64,000 bases of DNA from Bacteroidetes bacterium HGW-Bacteroidetes-10 (GTDB taxonomy: Bacteria > Bacteroidota > Bacteroidia > Bacteroidales > UBA932): positions 1 through 64,000 of the forward strand of contig PHDT01000002.1 in NCBI GenBank assembly GCA_002842695.1, in the 5' to 3' direction. Shown piece by piece: positions 18,823 to 29,117 of the stretch. The position numbers and the translations under genes were made by a program. Each line of letters opens with the position of its first letter. Within the stretch, counting starts at the first letter, position 1. The notes under the pieces were generated by a model. The model did no database searches, was not told the DNA's origin, and saw only the letters and a program-made list of their open reading frames with translations.

Positions 18823-18937
18823 GACCCGTATGGCTGTAACTATTTGTATGTCTGTGTGTAGCACTTTGTCCCCGCGGATGATCCGCGGGGACAAAGTAGC
18901 TTTCTCTGATTTACAGCGTGTTGCAGCCGTACGGGTC
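18823..18937. repeat. 115-bp concentric dyad element with perfect 35-bp core palindrome (18863-18897)
   Basis: actttgtccccgcggat-g-atccgcggggacaaagt core; outer arms gacccgtatggctgtaac / gttgcagccgtacgggtc centred on the same base (18880). Confidence 0.9.
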
Positions 18938-19018
18938 GTTAACTGGAATCTTATGAAGCTGTTTACTGATCTGGGTTTGGTGAAATAATTACTGACGGAG
19001 TTTTGTCCATAAAAACTA

Positions 19019-19143
19019 ACATGTCAGCCTAATTTACAATTGACAGATTATGTGCAATATAGCAACTTAAATATTTGAAATTTTACAGAATTAGAAATCG
19101 CAATCGCCAGATTTTATGAACAATGTAATTTAGGCTGACATGT
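19019..19143. repeat. 125-bp MITE-like element with 20-bp terminal inverted repeats
   Basis: acatgtcagcctaatttaca ... tgtaatttaggctgacatgt, one mismatch. Confidence 0.6.
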
Positions 19144-19259
19144 GTCTTTTAGCTCCTCGTTAAACCATTCATCAATAAATGAGTCCAAGATGTGCAACAT
19201 TTTATGTTGCAGTTCGTTTTATAACTATTAACGAGATATTCTAACCATAATTTATTTAT

Positions 19260-22200
19260 ATGAAAAAACTAAATCTGATTCTCTCTGCATTCATTCTGTT
19301 TGCAGCAGGGATTTTCGTTGCTCAGCCTTCGTTTGCGGCGGCGGGCCAGGATGCAAGACTCCTGAGATTTCCGGACATTCATGGTGACCAGATAGTATTC
19401 TCCTATGCAGGAGATATCTACACCGTAAGTACAAATGGCGGGACTGCCCGCCGCCTGACATCAAACATCGGCTACGAGATGTTCCCTAAATTCTCTCCGG
19501 ACGGCAAAATGATTGCCTTCACCGGACAGTTTGACGGAAACACAGAGGTCTATGTAATTCCTGCGGAAGGCGGAGAACCTAAACGCCTAACTCATACAGC
19601 CACGCTTGGAAGAGACGATGTTGGCGACCGTATGGGGCCAAACAATATTGTTATGGACTGGACACCTGACGGAAAGAAGATTCTTTACAGAACCAGAACA
19701 TATACATTCAATGATTTTACCGGTCAGCTTATGACTGTTTCAGTTGAGGGTGGCCTTTCTGAGAAGGTTCCGCTTAAAAACGGAGGCTTTGCAAACTACT
19801 CTCCTGATGGAAAGAAACTTGCATACAACTACATATTCAGAGAGTTCCGCACATGGAAAAGATATCAGGGCGGAATGGCAGACGATATCCGCATTTTTGA
19901 TTTCGACACGAAGAGATCTGAGAAAATTACAGATAATGTTAATCAGGATGTATTCCCAATGTGGTCACCTGACGGCAAAAAGGTTTATTACATCTCAGAC
20001 AGGGACAGCTATATGAACCTCTATGAATACGATGTAACAGCAAAGAGTACCAGTCAGCTTACTAACTACAAAGAGTATGACATCAAGTTTCCGGCAGCCG
20101 GTCAGAGTGCTATCGTTTACGAAAATGGCGGATACATCTACAAATACGATATGGCTACCAAAAAGGCAGCGAAGGTATCTGTCAGCATAAGCAATGATTT
20201 CCCATATTCTCGTCCTGAATGGAAAAATCTTTCAAGAAGTATTCGCTCAATTTCTGTATCTCCAAACGGAGAGAGGCTTCTGGGTATTGCAAGGGGAGAC
20301 ATCTTCTCAATCCCTGCAAAAAACGGAATCACTTACAACATATCCAATTCGTCGTCTGCCAATGAAAAGAGCGCAGACTGGGCACCGGACGGAAACGGAT
20401 ATGCATATGTTTCAGATAAGGATGGTGAGTTCAATATCTGGTATGCAGATGCAAAAGGTAAGGAGAGAAGGCTCACAAATGTTAAGACCCATATTCTGGG
20501 ATTTGAATGGTCACCAGATGCAAAAAGTATTGCATGGAGCGAGAAGATGAACACTCTTAATATTTTGGATGTTGCAACTGGCAAGAACACTGTGGTTGAG
20601 CAGTCAGAAATAAGCCCTATGAATGACTACAGCTGGTCACCAGACAGCCGTTACATAGTATTCACCCGTCCTATGAAGGGGATGAATGTAATTGTGATGT
20701 ACGATACCAAAGATAAAGTAAAGACTCAGATTACAGACGAGTGGTACAACTCAGGCGGAGCAAATTTCAGCAAAGACGGAAAACACCTGGTGTTCACATC
20801 TGCACGCACATTCAATCCTACATACGGACAGACAGAGTGGAACCATGTTTATACAAACATGAATAAGATTTACATCCTTCCGCTCACCAAAGATGCAGAG
20901 ATTCCTTTTGCTCCAAAGAATGACACCGTGGCTGTTGTTAAGGCCGATTCACCTTCTGCACCAAAGGCGGCTACTGCTGATGCAAAGAAACCTGCAGCAG
21001 CAACCTCTTCGGCCCCAGCCAAAAAAGAGATTGTATACAATTTTGATAATATCTCAGCAAGAATCATTGAACTTCCTGTTGAGGCGGGGTTCTACGGCAG
21101 TCTTCATATGATTGGCAACAATGTATATTATGGTTCACGCCGCGGAATGTTTATGTATGACACAGAGAGCAAAAAGGAGACAGACCTTAAGGCAAATCTT
21201 ATCTTCTCTGCAGGATACAAAAAGGCCCTGGCAATTGTTGGTCCTCAGATGCAGGTTATAGATGTTCCAAAAGGACCTGTAACAATATCAAAGGCAATTG
21301 ACCTTACCGGAGTTAAAAAGCTTGTTAACTACCGCGAGGAGTGGATGCAGATCTACAAAGAGAGCTGGAGACAGATGCGCGACTATTTCTATGCAAAGAA
21401 TATGCATGGTGTAGACTGGAACAAGGTTCTTACCCGCTACGAACAACTCATACCTTACGTGAACCACCGCTCAGACCTTACCTATATCATTGGTGAGATG
21501 ATTGGTGAACTTAATGTAGGCCACGCCTACTCACAAAACGGAGAGCATCCTGAGGCTGCAAGAGTTTCAATGGGACTTCTTGGTGCAGAATTTTCAAAGG
21601 ATAAATCGGGATTTTTTAAGGTTGAAAAGGTTATTGCCGGAGCAAACTGGAGCAAGGAGACCCGCTCGCCACTTACAATGCCTGGAGTTGAAGTTAAAGA
21701 GGGAGAGTACATCATCTCAATAAACGGGCAATCTGTTAAGGATAGCCAGGATATTTTCGAACACCTAATTGGTACAGCAGGAAGCATAGTTGAGATGGAA
21801 GTTAATGCAAAACCTGCATTTGACGGAGCAAGAACAGTGCTCGTTGAACCCATTGCAGACGAGTCGGGACTTCGCTACTTCAGCTGGGTTGAAGAGAATA
21901 CCCGCAAGGTTGCAGAGGCAACCAACGGAGAGGTGGGTTATATCCACATCCCGGATATGGGAGTACCCGGACTTAACGAGTTTGTGAAGCACTACTATCC
22001 TCAGCTTACCAAAAAGGCCCTTATCATTGACGACAGGGGCAACGGAGGCGGAAACGTTTCACCTATGATTATTGAGAGACTTCAGAGAACAATAACATAC
22101 TTCTCGATGCACACAAATCAGAAAGAGGGAGATCTCAATCCTGTAGGTACATTCCAGGGACCAAAAGTGCTCCTTATTAATGAGTATTCGGCATCAGACG

Positions 22201-22544
22201 GTGACCTCTTCCCTTACAGATTCAAGTTTAACAAGCTTGGAACCGTTATCGGACGCAGAACATGGGGCGGAGTCGTAGGCTACAGCGGAACAGTTCCTGT
22301 TGTTGACGGAGGCTCAATTGTTACCCCTTCATATGCTCCATTTGCAGCAGACGGAAGCGGATTCATCATCGAGGGTACCGGCGTAACTCCGGATATTGAC
22401 CTTGCAAACGACCCATACAAAGAGTTCAATGGCGAAGATGAACAACTCAATAAAGCCATCGAAACCATCAAGCTCCAGATTAAAGATTACAAATACAAAT
22501 CACCTGCTATCCCTGCATGGCCAGATAAAAGCCCTAAGAAATAG
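19260..22544 (+). CDS. S41 family peptidase, tricorn protease homolog (secreted)
   Basis: Signal peptide; WD40-like PD40 repeats (SPDGKKxxY); PDZ-like region; S41 catalytic core (RGNGGGNVS, YSASDGDLFPY). Confidence 0.93.
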   Translation: MKKLNLILSAFILFAAGIFVAQPSFAAAGQDARLLRFPDIHGDQIVFSYAGDIYTVSTNGGTARRLTSNIGYEMFPKFSPDGKMIAFTGQFDGNTEVYVIPAEGGEPKRLTHTATLGRDDVGDRMGPNNIVMDWTPDGKKILYRTRTYTFNDFTGQLMTVSVEGGLSEKVPLKNGGFANYSPDGKKLAYNYIFREFRTWKRYQGGMADDIRIFDFDTKRSEKITDNVNQDVFPMWSPDGKKVYYISDRDSYMNLYEYDVTAKSTSQLTNYKEYDIKFPAAGQSAIVYENGGYIYKYDMATKKAAKVSVSISNDFPYSRPEWKNLSRSIRSISVSPNGERLLGIARGDIFSIPAKNGITYNISNSSSANEKSADWAPDGNGYAYVSDKDGEFNIWYADAKGKERRLTNVKTHILGFEWSPDAKSIAWSEKMNTLNILDVATGKNTVVEQSEISPMNDYSWSPDSRYIVFTRPMKGMNVIVMYDTKDKVKTQITDEWYNSGGANFSKDGKHLVFTSARTFNPTYGQTEWNHVYTNMNKIYILPLTKDAEIPFAPKNDTVAVVKADSPSAPKAATADAKKPAAATSSAPAKKEIVYNFDNISARIIELPVEAGFYGSLHMIGNNVYYGSRRGMFMYDTESKKETDLKANLIFSAGYKKALAIVGPQMQVIDVPKGPVTISKAIDLTGVKKLVNYREEWMQIYKESWRQMRDYFYAKNMHGVDWNKVLTRYEQLIPYVNHRSDLTYIIGEMIGELNVGHAYSQNGEHPEAARVSMGLLGAEFSKDKSGFFKVEKVIAGANWSKETRSPLTMPGVEVKEGEYIISINGQSVKDSQDIFEHLIGTAGSIVEMEVNAKPAFDGARTVLVEPIADESGLRYFSWVEENTRKVAEATNGEVGYIHIPDMGVPGLNEFVKHYYPQLTKKALIIDDRGNGGGNVSPMIIERLQRTITYFSMHTNQKEGDLNPVGTFQGPKVLLINEYSASDGDLFPYRFKFNKLGTVIGRRTWGGVVGYSGTVPVVDGGSIVTPSYAPFAADGSGFIIEGTGVTPDIDLANDPYKEFNGEDEQLNKAIETIKLQIKDYKYKSPAIPAWPDKSPKK

Positions 22545-22601
22545 TCAGGATGAAATACTGCAACTGCGAATTGTTTAACTAACCCCAATTTTCTATTGCA
22601 C

Positions 22602-22636
22602 AAGGAGCTGCCAAAACTGGCAGCTCCTTTTTTTTT
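22602..22636 (+). terminator. rho-independent terminator
   Basis: aaggagctgccaaaactggcagctccttttttttt. Confidence 0.9.
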
Positions 22637-22707
22637 ACAAAACCTCTGAGGTAAACACTCGCTCGGCATTAAAATTGTGGCATTCAGGAATATAAATCTC
22701 GAAGATT

Positions 22708-23994
22708 ATGAAAAAGCATCTCCTTGTTTTGATTTTGACCATTTCTGCAGGTCAGCTCTTTGCGCAGTACGATGTTAATCAGCTTTATACAAGGCTGCAA
22801 AAAGGGGAGGGGAGAGAGGTGGCTGAGCAGCTTGCCCCTGTGATAAAGGACTCTCTCTTCAATGACAGTGAGATACTGATGCTTCTGGGAGATGCATACA
22901 AGAGTCAGTTTGAACATAAAAAGGCACTGGAGATCTACAGGCGGGTTCTTAAAACAGCTCCTGAGAACAAAAGAGCAATGGAATCGGCATCGGATATGTA
23001 TTCTGTTCTGGGTGAGTCAGGAAGTGCAAGACGGCTTCTTGAAAACCTGAGTGCAATTGATTCAGCAAACATCAGAATTATGATGAAACTGGCCCAGACC
23101 TGCCAGTCAATGCAGGAGAACAGGGCTGCAATTAATCTCTACAGACGCTTAATGAAAAAGGGTGAGTCCGGATACAATACTGTCAAATCACTTGCAGATT
23201 GTTACTGGGTAATGGGAATAAGGGACAGTGCCGAGGTTTTCTACAAGGTTGCAGATTTTATAAATGGTAAAAGCCTTGTTACTAAATTGAACCTTAGTCA
23301 GATTGCATATATCAATAAGGATATGAGCTCGGCAAAAATTTATGCATTAAGAGGTTCAGATCTCGACACTACATATCTGCCGCTTAGAAAACAGCTGGGA
23401 ATGGTCCAGTTCAGGCTGGATGAATATAAAAATGCCGCAAAACACTTTGACTACCTTCTTTCAAAAGGCGATTCAACTGCGCTTAAGTTTGCAGGCTCAA
23501 GCAATTTTTTCCTCGGTGAGTTTAACAAATCGATTCCACTCCTCAGGGCTGCTCTCAAAAGAGACTCGGCAGACACAGAGACACTATTCTATCTGGGATC
23601 CTCGCTTAGCCATAACGGAGAGTCTGAGGAGGCTGTTGAGATATTTAACCAGATTCTGAAGATGCTTCAACCGGATTCGGTTCTGCTGTACAAGCTGCAC
23701 AACCAGCTTGGCATTGCCTATTCAGAGATGAACAAACTACAGGAGTCTTACGACAATTTTTCTGTAGCATACAGGCTAAATCCATCCGACAACAAGCTGC
23801 TCTTTCAGATGGCTATGGTAAGAGGCGGTTTCAAGGATAAAGGCAGCCTGAATGAGGCGAAAAGTCTTCTTGAGCAGTATCTAAAGGCTCTTTTGCCCAA
23901 AGGCACACTTCTCTCAGCAGAGGAGGTTGTTCTCAGGGAGAGGGCAAAAATGTATATCGAAAGAATTAAAGAGGATCTCTTTATGATTGAGTGA
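22708..23994 (+). CDS. TPR-repeat protein, secreted/periplasmic
   Basis: Signal peptide, repeated TPR motifs. Confidence 0.85.
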   Translation: MKKHLLVLILTISAGQLFAQYDVNQLYTRLQKGEGREVAEQLAPVIKDSLFNDSEILMLLGDAYKSQFEHKKALEIYRRVLKTAPENKRAMESASDMYSVLGESGSARRLLENLSAIDSANIRIMMKLAQTCQSMQENRAAINLYRRLMKKGESGYNTVKSLADCYWVMGIRDSAEVFYKVADFINGKSLVTKLNLSQIAYINKDMSSAKIYALRGSDLDTTYLPLRKQLGMVQFRLDEYKNAAKHFDYLLSKGDSTALKFAGSSNFFLGEFNKSIPLLRAALKRDSADTETLFYLGSSLSHNGESEEAVEIFNQILKMLQPDSVLLYKLHNQLGIAYSEMNKLQESYDNFSVAYRLNPSDNKLLFQMAMVRGGFKDKGSLNEAKSLLEQYLKALLPKGTLLSAEEVVLRERAKMYIERIKEDLFMIE

Positions 23995-25327
23995 CCTTTG
24001 CTATTATGTGTCTGAGTGGGAAAATTATCCTCTTAAGAATACTTATGTCGTTTGTGATAATCTCCGCCTGACCTGTCATCTCCTGATTGCATGGGATTTC
24101 GATATTAAATCCTGTGAGCAGTTTTTTCGGAAAAGAGATCGTTACAACATAGACATTTTTATTATCGATAATAGCAGGAACTTCAGAAATCTGCTCAACT
24201 GTTTCGCGAAGCATTCCATATTCCAGGTATGGATAATTGTCTACCTTAATGTTGACTCTCTGACCAATTTTCACTTTCCCGGCTCCGTTAAGCGGAAGGA
24301 ATATTTTTCCAAATATTTTTGTCTCCCCGGCAGGAATAACTGTTGCCACCACATCACCGGTATGGATATTCTGATTCTCTTTCCAGTACTGAGAAAGGGA
24401 GATCCTTCCCTCAACCGGACTCACAAGCAGAAACTGCTGCTCCCAGGATGAAATTGTAGCTTTCAAAGTTTCAAGATTGCCCTTAAGGTTTCGCTGATAC
24501 TCCTGTAAGTTCCGTGAGCGCTCCTGCTCCAGGTCAAATATCATCTGCTCTGCCTGCTGAATTGAAATCTGCAGGGTGTTCATTGAATTTGAGAGATTTT
24601 CATACTCCTGAAAAACGCCCAGCAATGTGCCGCGGCTCCTCTCAAGATCAGCAGGAGAGATAACCTTCTGACTAAACAGGAGAGAGTCTCTCTCGAAGTT
24701 GCGCCTTGTAAGCATCTTCTGCTCTTCTGCCATTTTCAGCTTTCTCGCTGCAGAGGCAACCTGGTTTTTCTGATACCCAATCTGACTGCGGATTTTCTCT
24801 ATCTTCCTCATATGATAATCATTCTGAAGAAATGTATAGAGTTCAGATAGTGTAGCCGTGAGAGAAACAAAGTCGTTCTGCATCTCTCCAACCTCCAGTC
24901 TGCCCGGAATCGTGATTTTTTTCAAAAAAAAAGCGTCTGAATTTACAGACGTTGCGACATAAGAGAGTGAGTCGCATAACTCTTTGAGTACCTTGTAGTC
25001 TTCATATCTTGCAGGATTCTCAATAACCGCAAGAAGCTGGTTTTTCTTTACATTCTGATTGTCCCTTACAAGAAAAGAGGTCATCCTGCCGTTGCTGCGG
25101 GAGACGATTCTCACAGGCATGTTCTCAGAATTTATTATAATAGGTGCAGTGATCTTGTCTGGATATTTGAAAATAACGCTACCTGCTATCAAAAGGAGCA
25201 GGATTAGGGTAATGACAGATATTCCCCAGCGGATAATCCAGCGAGGCGGACGACGAAGTATATCGTTAACTTCGTCTGAGCGCAGTTCAATTTTTGGCTG
25301 TTCCTTATTAATGTCTCTAGTTGTCAT
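23981..25327 (-). CDS. HlyD-family membrane fusion protein
   Basis: Single N-terminal TM, long coiled coil, lipoyl-like LLVSPVEGRISLSQYWKENQNIHTGDVVATV; next to C39 ABC exporter. Confidence 0.9.
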   Translation of the reverse strand: MTTRDINKEQPKIELRSDEVNDILRRPPRWIIRWGISVITLILLLLIAGSVIFKYPDKITAPIIINSENMPVRIVSRSNGRMTSFLVRDNQNVKKNQLLAVIENPARYEDYKVLKELCDSLSYVATSVNSDAFFLKKITIPGRLEVGEMQNDFVSLTATLSELYTFLQNDYHMRKIEKIRSQIGYQKNQVASAARKLKMAEEQKMLTRRNFERDSLLFSQKVISPADLERSRGTLLGVFQEYENLSNSMNTLQISIQQAEQMIFDLEQERSRNLQEYQRNLKGNLETLKATISSWEQQFLLVSPVEGRISLSQYWKENQNIHTGDVVATVIPAGETKIFGKIFLPLNGAGKVKIGQRVNIKVDNYPYLEYGMLRETVEQISEVPAIIDNKNVYVVTISFPKKLLTGFNIEIPCNQEMTGQAEIITNDISILKRIIFPLRHIIAKVTQS

Positions 25328-25343
25328 TGAATCTGTTTATCCG

Positions 25344-27542
25344 TCAGTTTCCAAGTTCCAGCTGGTTTTTAACCAGTTTGTAATACTCTCCTCTTTTCTC
25401 AGTGAGCTCGATATGAGTTCCCTGCTCAATAATTCGACCTCTGTCAAGTACAACAATGTTGTCTGCATTCCTTACGGTGCTCAGCCTGTGAGCCACAACC
25501 ACAACCGTTCTCCCTTTCGAGAAATCAGTCAGGTTTTCCATAATGGCCTTTTCATTGTTGGCATCAAGTGAATTGGTCGCTTCGTCAAAGAACAGAAACT
25601 GAGGGTCCTTATACACTGCCCTTGCGATAAGTATTCTCTGTTTCTGGCCTTGACTGATGCCATAACCCTCTTGTCCGATTTTAGTATTATAGGTAAGAGG
25701 CAAATTTTCAATAAAGATATTAATATTTGCTATGGAAACAGCTTTATGAAGCGCCTCCTTATCTATAATTTCGGCCCCGGGGGCTATGTTATTTGCTATT
25801 GTATCTGAAAAAATAAACCCTTCCTGCATAACAACTCCGCACTCCTTCCTCCACTCGCTCATGCTATACGAGCTGAGGGGAGTGTTTCCAATCTCTATCC
25901 TCCCCATCAGAGGCTGATAGAAACCAAGCAAAAGCTTTATCAGAGTTGTTTTTCCGCTTCCGCTTGCTCCAACGATTGCCGTTGTTTTGCCGAAGGGTAT
26001 TTCAAGATTTATCTGATTCAGAACTGTTGGCGATCCCGCCCCTTCGTACTTGAATGATAAATCAGTTATGCGGATTCCTGTCTCATGAGGGATCTCCCTT
26101 ATCAGAGGCAATTCGGAATCATCTTCATCCTTTTTGGTATGAATTTCTGAAAGTCTTTCCAGACTTATCTTTGCATCCTGAGTCTGCTGTATAAATCCAA
26201 TTATCAAATTGATAGGGGAGTTTAGCTGCCCAATGATGTACTGCACAGAGAGCATCATACCCAGAGTAAGGTCACCTGCAATAACGGCATTGGCCGCAAG
26301 GAAAGTGACAACAATATTTTTGAGCTGATTGATGAGAGTTCCGCCCGCCTCCTGGTACTGTCCAAGTGCAAGGCCCTTGAGACTCAAATTAAACAATCTG
26401 GCTTGAATTCGTTCCCACTCCCATCTCTTCTGCCTTTCACAAGAGTTCAGCTTAATCTCCTGCATTCCGGTAATTAGCTGAATAAGTGAGCTTTGATTGG
26501 CTGCATTCTGGGCAAAGGTTCTGTGGTCCAGCTCTCTTCTCTTTTTCATGAAAAGCTTTACCCAAACAATGTAGAGAGCAGAAGCCCCAAAGAACACCAG
26601 GAATATAGTCAGGTTATAAAACAAAAGAACCGCTCCAAACACAAGAATATTCACCAGTGAAAAAAGAATATTCAGTGAGGAGCCGGTAAGAAAAGTCTGG
26701 ATGCGTTTGTGATCGCTTATCCTTTGAAGCAGGTCTCCCGTGGTCTTTGTATCAAAAAATCCAATAGGGAGCTTCATGAGCTTGATCAGAAAATCGGATA
26801 TGAGGGAGATATTAACCCTCGTTCCCAAGTGGAGCAAAATCCACCCCCGGATGAATTCCACAAGAACCATCCCAATTGTTAGTGCCAGCTGAGCCAGTAA
26901 GACCAGCCAGATGAACCTTATGTTCTGAGTTCCAATTCCAATATCCACAATGCTTTGTGTCAGGAAAGGAAGAATGAGCTGAAGCAGGGATCCTGCGATC
27001 AGCCCTATTATCAGCTGAGAAATTAGTTGTTTGTACGGTTTAACGTACGAAAGAAGAAAGCTGAACCGGTTTCTGTTAACAACTTCACCGGGTGCCAGCC
27101 TGAATTCGGGCGTGGGTTCCAGGAGCAGGGCGGCTCCGAGTTCCTTACCTCTTGAGATGGTACTAATCCATCCGTTCTTAAATTCGTTCTCCGAAAAATG
27201 GTTTAATCCTGCAACCGGGTCGGCTATGAGCACTCTCCTGTTTTTACCTTTACCTTTAAAACCGTAAACCACAATAAAATGGTTCTGGTTCCAGTGTATG
27301 ATGCATGGCAGTGTAGATTGCATCAAATCTTCAAAGGTAATCTTAACGCCTGAACTTCTGAGACCTATGCTCTCCGCCGCCTGGCTTATTCCGAGCATGG
27401 AAACTCCCAGACGCGAAAACTCGCTTCTTTTTCTCAGCGTTTCCAGTGAATAGTGCTTGCCATAATGCATCGCAACCATTCGCAAGCATGTTGGACCGCA
27501 GTCCATGGCGTCATGCTGGTAGTAGAACGGGAATGATTTCAT
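25344..27542 (-). CDS. peptidase-containing ABC transporter (PCAT; C39 + ABC exporter)
   Basis: C39 motif HDAMDCGPTCLRMVAMHYGKHYS; Walker A GASGSGKTTLIKLLLG; signature YGISQGQKQRI; Walker B LFFDEATNSLD. Confidence 0.95.
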   Translation of the reverse strand: MKSFPFYYQHDAMDCGPTCLRMVAMHYGKHYSLETLRKRSEFSRLGVSMLGISQAAESIGLRSSGVKITFEDLMQSTLPCIIHWNQNHFIVVYGFKGKGKNRRVLIADPVAGLNHFSENEFKNGWISTISRGKELGAALLLEPTPEFRLAPGEVVNRNRFSFLLSYVKPYKQLISQLIIGLIAGSLLQLILPFLTQSIVDIGIGTQNIRFIWLVLLAQLALTIGMVLVEFIRGWILLHLGTRVNISLISDFLIKLMKLPIGFFDTKTTGDLLQRISDHKRIQTFLTGSSLNILFSLVNILVFGAVLLFYNLTIFLVFFGASALYIVWVKLFMKKRRELDHRTFAQNAANQSSLIQLITGMQEIKLNSCERQKRWEWERIQARLFNLSLKGLALGQYQEAGGTLINQLKNIVVTFLAANAVIAGDLTLGMMLSVQYIIGQLNSPINLIIGFIQQTQDAKISLERLSEIHTKKDEDDSELPLIREIPHETGIRITDLSFKYEGAGSPTVLNQINLEIPFGKTTAIVGASGSGKTTLIKLLLGFYQPLMGRIEIGNTPLSSYSMSEWRKECGVVMQEGFIFSDTIANNIAPGAEIIDKEALHKAVSIANINIFIENLPLTYNTKIGQEGYGISQGQKQRILIARAVYKDPQFLFFDEATNSLDANNEKAIMENLTDFSKGRTVVVVAHRLSTVRNADNIVVLDRGRIIEQGTHIELTEKRGEYYKLVKNQLELGN

Positions 27543-27561
27543 GCATTAATTAGATTCTGAA

Positions 27562-27687
27562 TTAATTACCATCTCCAACGATTACGACAGTTACATTACC
27601 ATCTTTGTCAACATAAACTTCATAGCGATATCCACCGTTAAGTTGAGCCATCTCCTCAGGAGTCATTACTTTTTCATTTGTTTCCAT
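27562..27687 (-). CDS. double-glycine leader precursor peptide (41 aa), probable PCAT substrate
   Basis: Translated by hand: METNEKVMTPEEMAQLNGG-YRYEVYVDKDGNVTVVIVGDGN*; GG site, 19 nt upstream of the PCAT gene, same strand; below the ORF-track length cutoff. Confidence 0.85.
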   Translation of the reverse strand: METNEKVMTPEEMAQLNGGYRYEVYVDKDGNVTVVIVGDGN

Positions 27688-27782
27688 AGCATCTGTTATT
27701 TTTTACAAATATGGGGTGTGAAATCGCCGAAATCCTTTCGTGTTACTTACTATTTACTTATTTTTACCTTAATTTTTAAGCT

Positions 27783-29117
27783 ATGATACGCAAAGCGCTG
27801 ATTCTCTCCATTGTAGTCATTTTTTCTCTTTTGGTAGTCCAGAGTGTCTGGCTATATAAAGTTATCGTAAATGAAAGAGCAGATTTTCGATCAAAAAGTG
27901 AAGTTGCATTAAGTTCTTCTTTAACTCATGAGCTAGACTCAAGAATCAGCAGAAGCTTTATCAAAAAAAATGTAAATTTTCAGTATAGTAATGTACAAAA
28001 TTCTAAAGCTGGTGCTTCGGATAAAAAAATTGTAATAAATGAAAATAATTCATCCATCAAGGTTACAATGGAGCAAGTTTTTCAAGATTTGCTTAAAAAT
28101 CAAATTCCTCTAAATCTTGATTCGCTGTCATTCTATTTTACAAAAGAATTAATTGCCAACAAAAACAAAGCTAATTATATCCTGACCTTATCAGATGAAG
28201 ACAAAGAATCATCTCTAGAAGTTAACAATGTAAAATCATTACTTTTTCAGAATTACTCCTCTTTTGTGCTGGATATCCCTCTCAACGCCTCCAAGTCAAT
28301 GAGCCTTTCTGCAAAGATATACTACCCGCTCTTTGTTTACAAGGGCGATTTCATGATTATCGGGTTTGCCTCATTTATATTGCTAATCTTTATTGTATTT
28401 GCAATTGTGCTGCAATTCAGGATGTTGTCAAGTCAGATTTCACTGGCAACTCTTAAGGAGAACCTTACCAGCTTCTTTACACATGAGCTGCGATCTCCAC
28501 TGCAGTCGGCGCTTTCGTCACTTGAGATGGCAGAGATGTACAGCGACAAGGCAGAGGTTAACAGTTTTCTTGAGATGTCAAGAAATAAAGTGATGTATAT
28601 CAACAGGCTTATAGAGAAACTTCTTGATATCAATAAACTTGAGAAGAATAAGGTCAATCTTCAGAAAGAGACATTCCCCCTTATTGAGGCTGTAACTCCT
28701 TACCTTAACCAATACTTCAGCAGAAAAGATAAGGATATTGAGATTGAAACTGTATTCGATTCTTCACTTGAGATAACAGGTGACAGAATACATATAACCA
28801 ATGCACTGGGCAATCTTATCGAAAATGCGGTTAAATATTCGGGAGAAAATGTTCATATCAAAATTGATGCAGAGTTAAATTCACAATATTTGTCTATAAT
28901 TGTAGAAGATAACGGAATCGGTATCCCGGAAGCAGATCAGAAAAAGATCTTTGAAAGGTTCTACAGGGTTCGCTCAGTGGAACATTCACATAAGGGAAAA
29001 GGGTTCGGTTTGGGACTCAACTATGTAAAATGGGTAGCCTTGTCACACAAGGGCGATGTACGTGTAGAGAGTAAAATGGGTGTGGGAAGCAAATTTATTT
29101 TATCAGTTAAAAGCTAA
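27783..29117 (+). CDS. sensor histidine kinase
   Basis: Two TMs with periplasmic domain; H-box FFTHELRSPLQ; N-box NLIENAVKYS; G boxes DNGIGIPE, GFGLGLNYV. Confidence 0.93.
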   Translation: MIRKALILSIVVIFSLLVVQSVWLYKVIVNERADFRSKSEVALSSSLTHELDSRISRSFIKKNVNFQYSNVQNSKAGASDKKIVINENNSSIKVTMEQVFQDLLKNQIPLNLDSLSFYFTKELIANKNKANYILTLSDEDKESSLEVNNVKSLLFQNYSSFVLDIPLNASKSMSLSAKIYYPLFVYKGDFMIIGFASFILLIFIVFAIVLQFRMLSSQISLATLKENLTSFFTHELRSPLQSALSSLEMAEMYSDKAEVNSFLEMSRNKVMYINRLIEKLLDINKLEKNKVNLQKETFPLIEAVTPYLNQYFSRKDKDIEIETVFDSSLEITGDRIHITNALGNLIENAVKYSGENVHIKIDAELNSQYLSIIVEDNGIGIPEADQKKIFERFYRVRSVEHSHKGKGFGLGLNYVKWVALSHKGDVRVESKMGVGSKFILSVKS

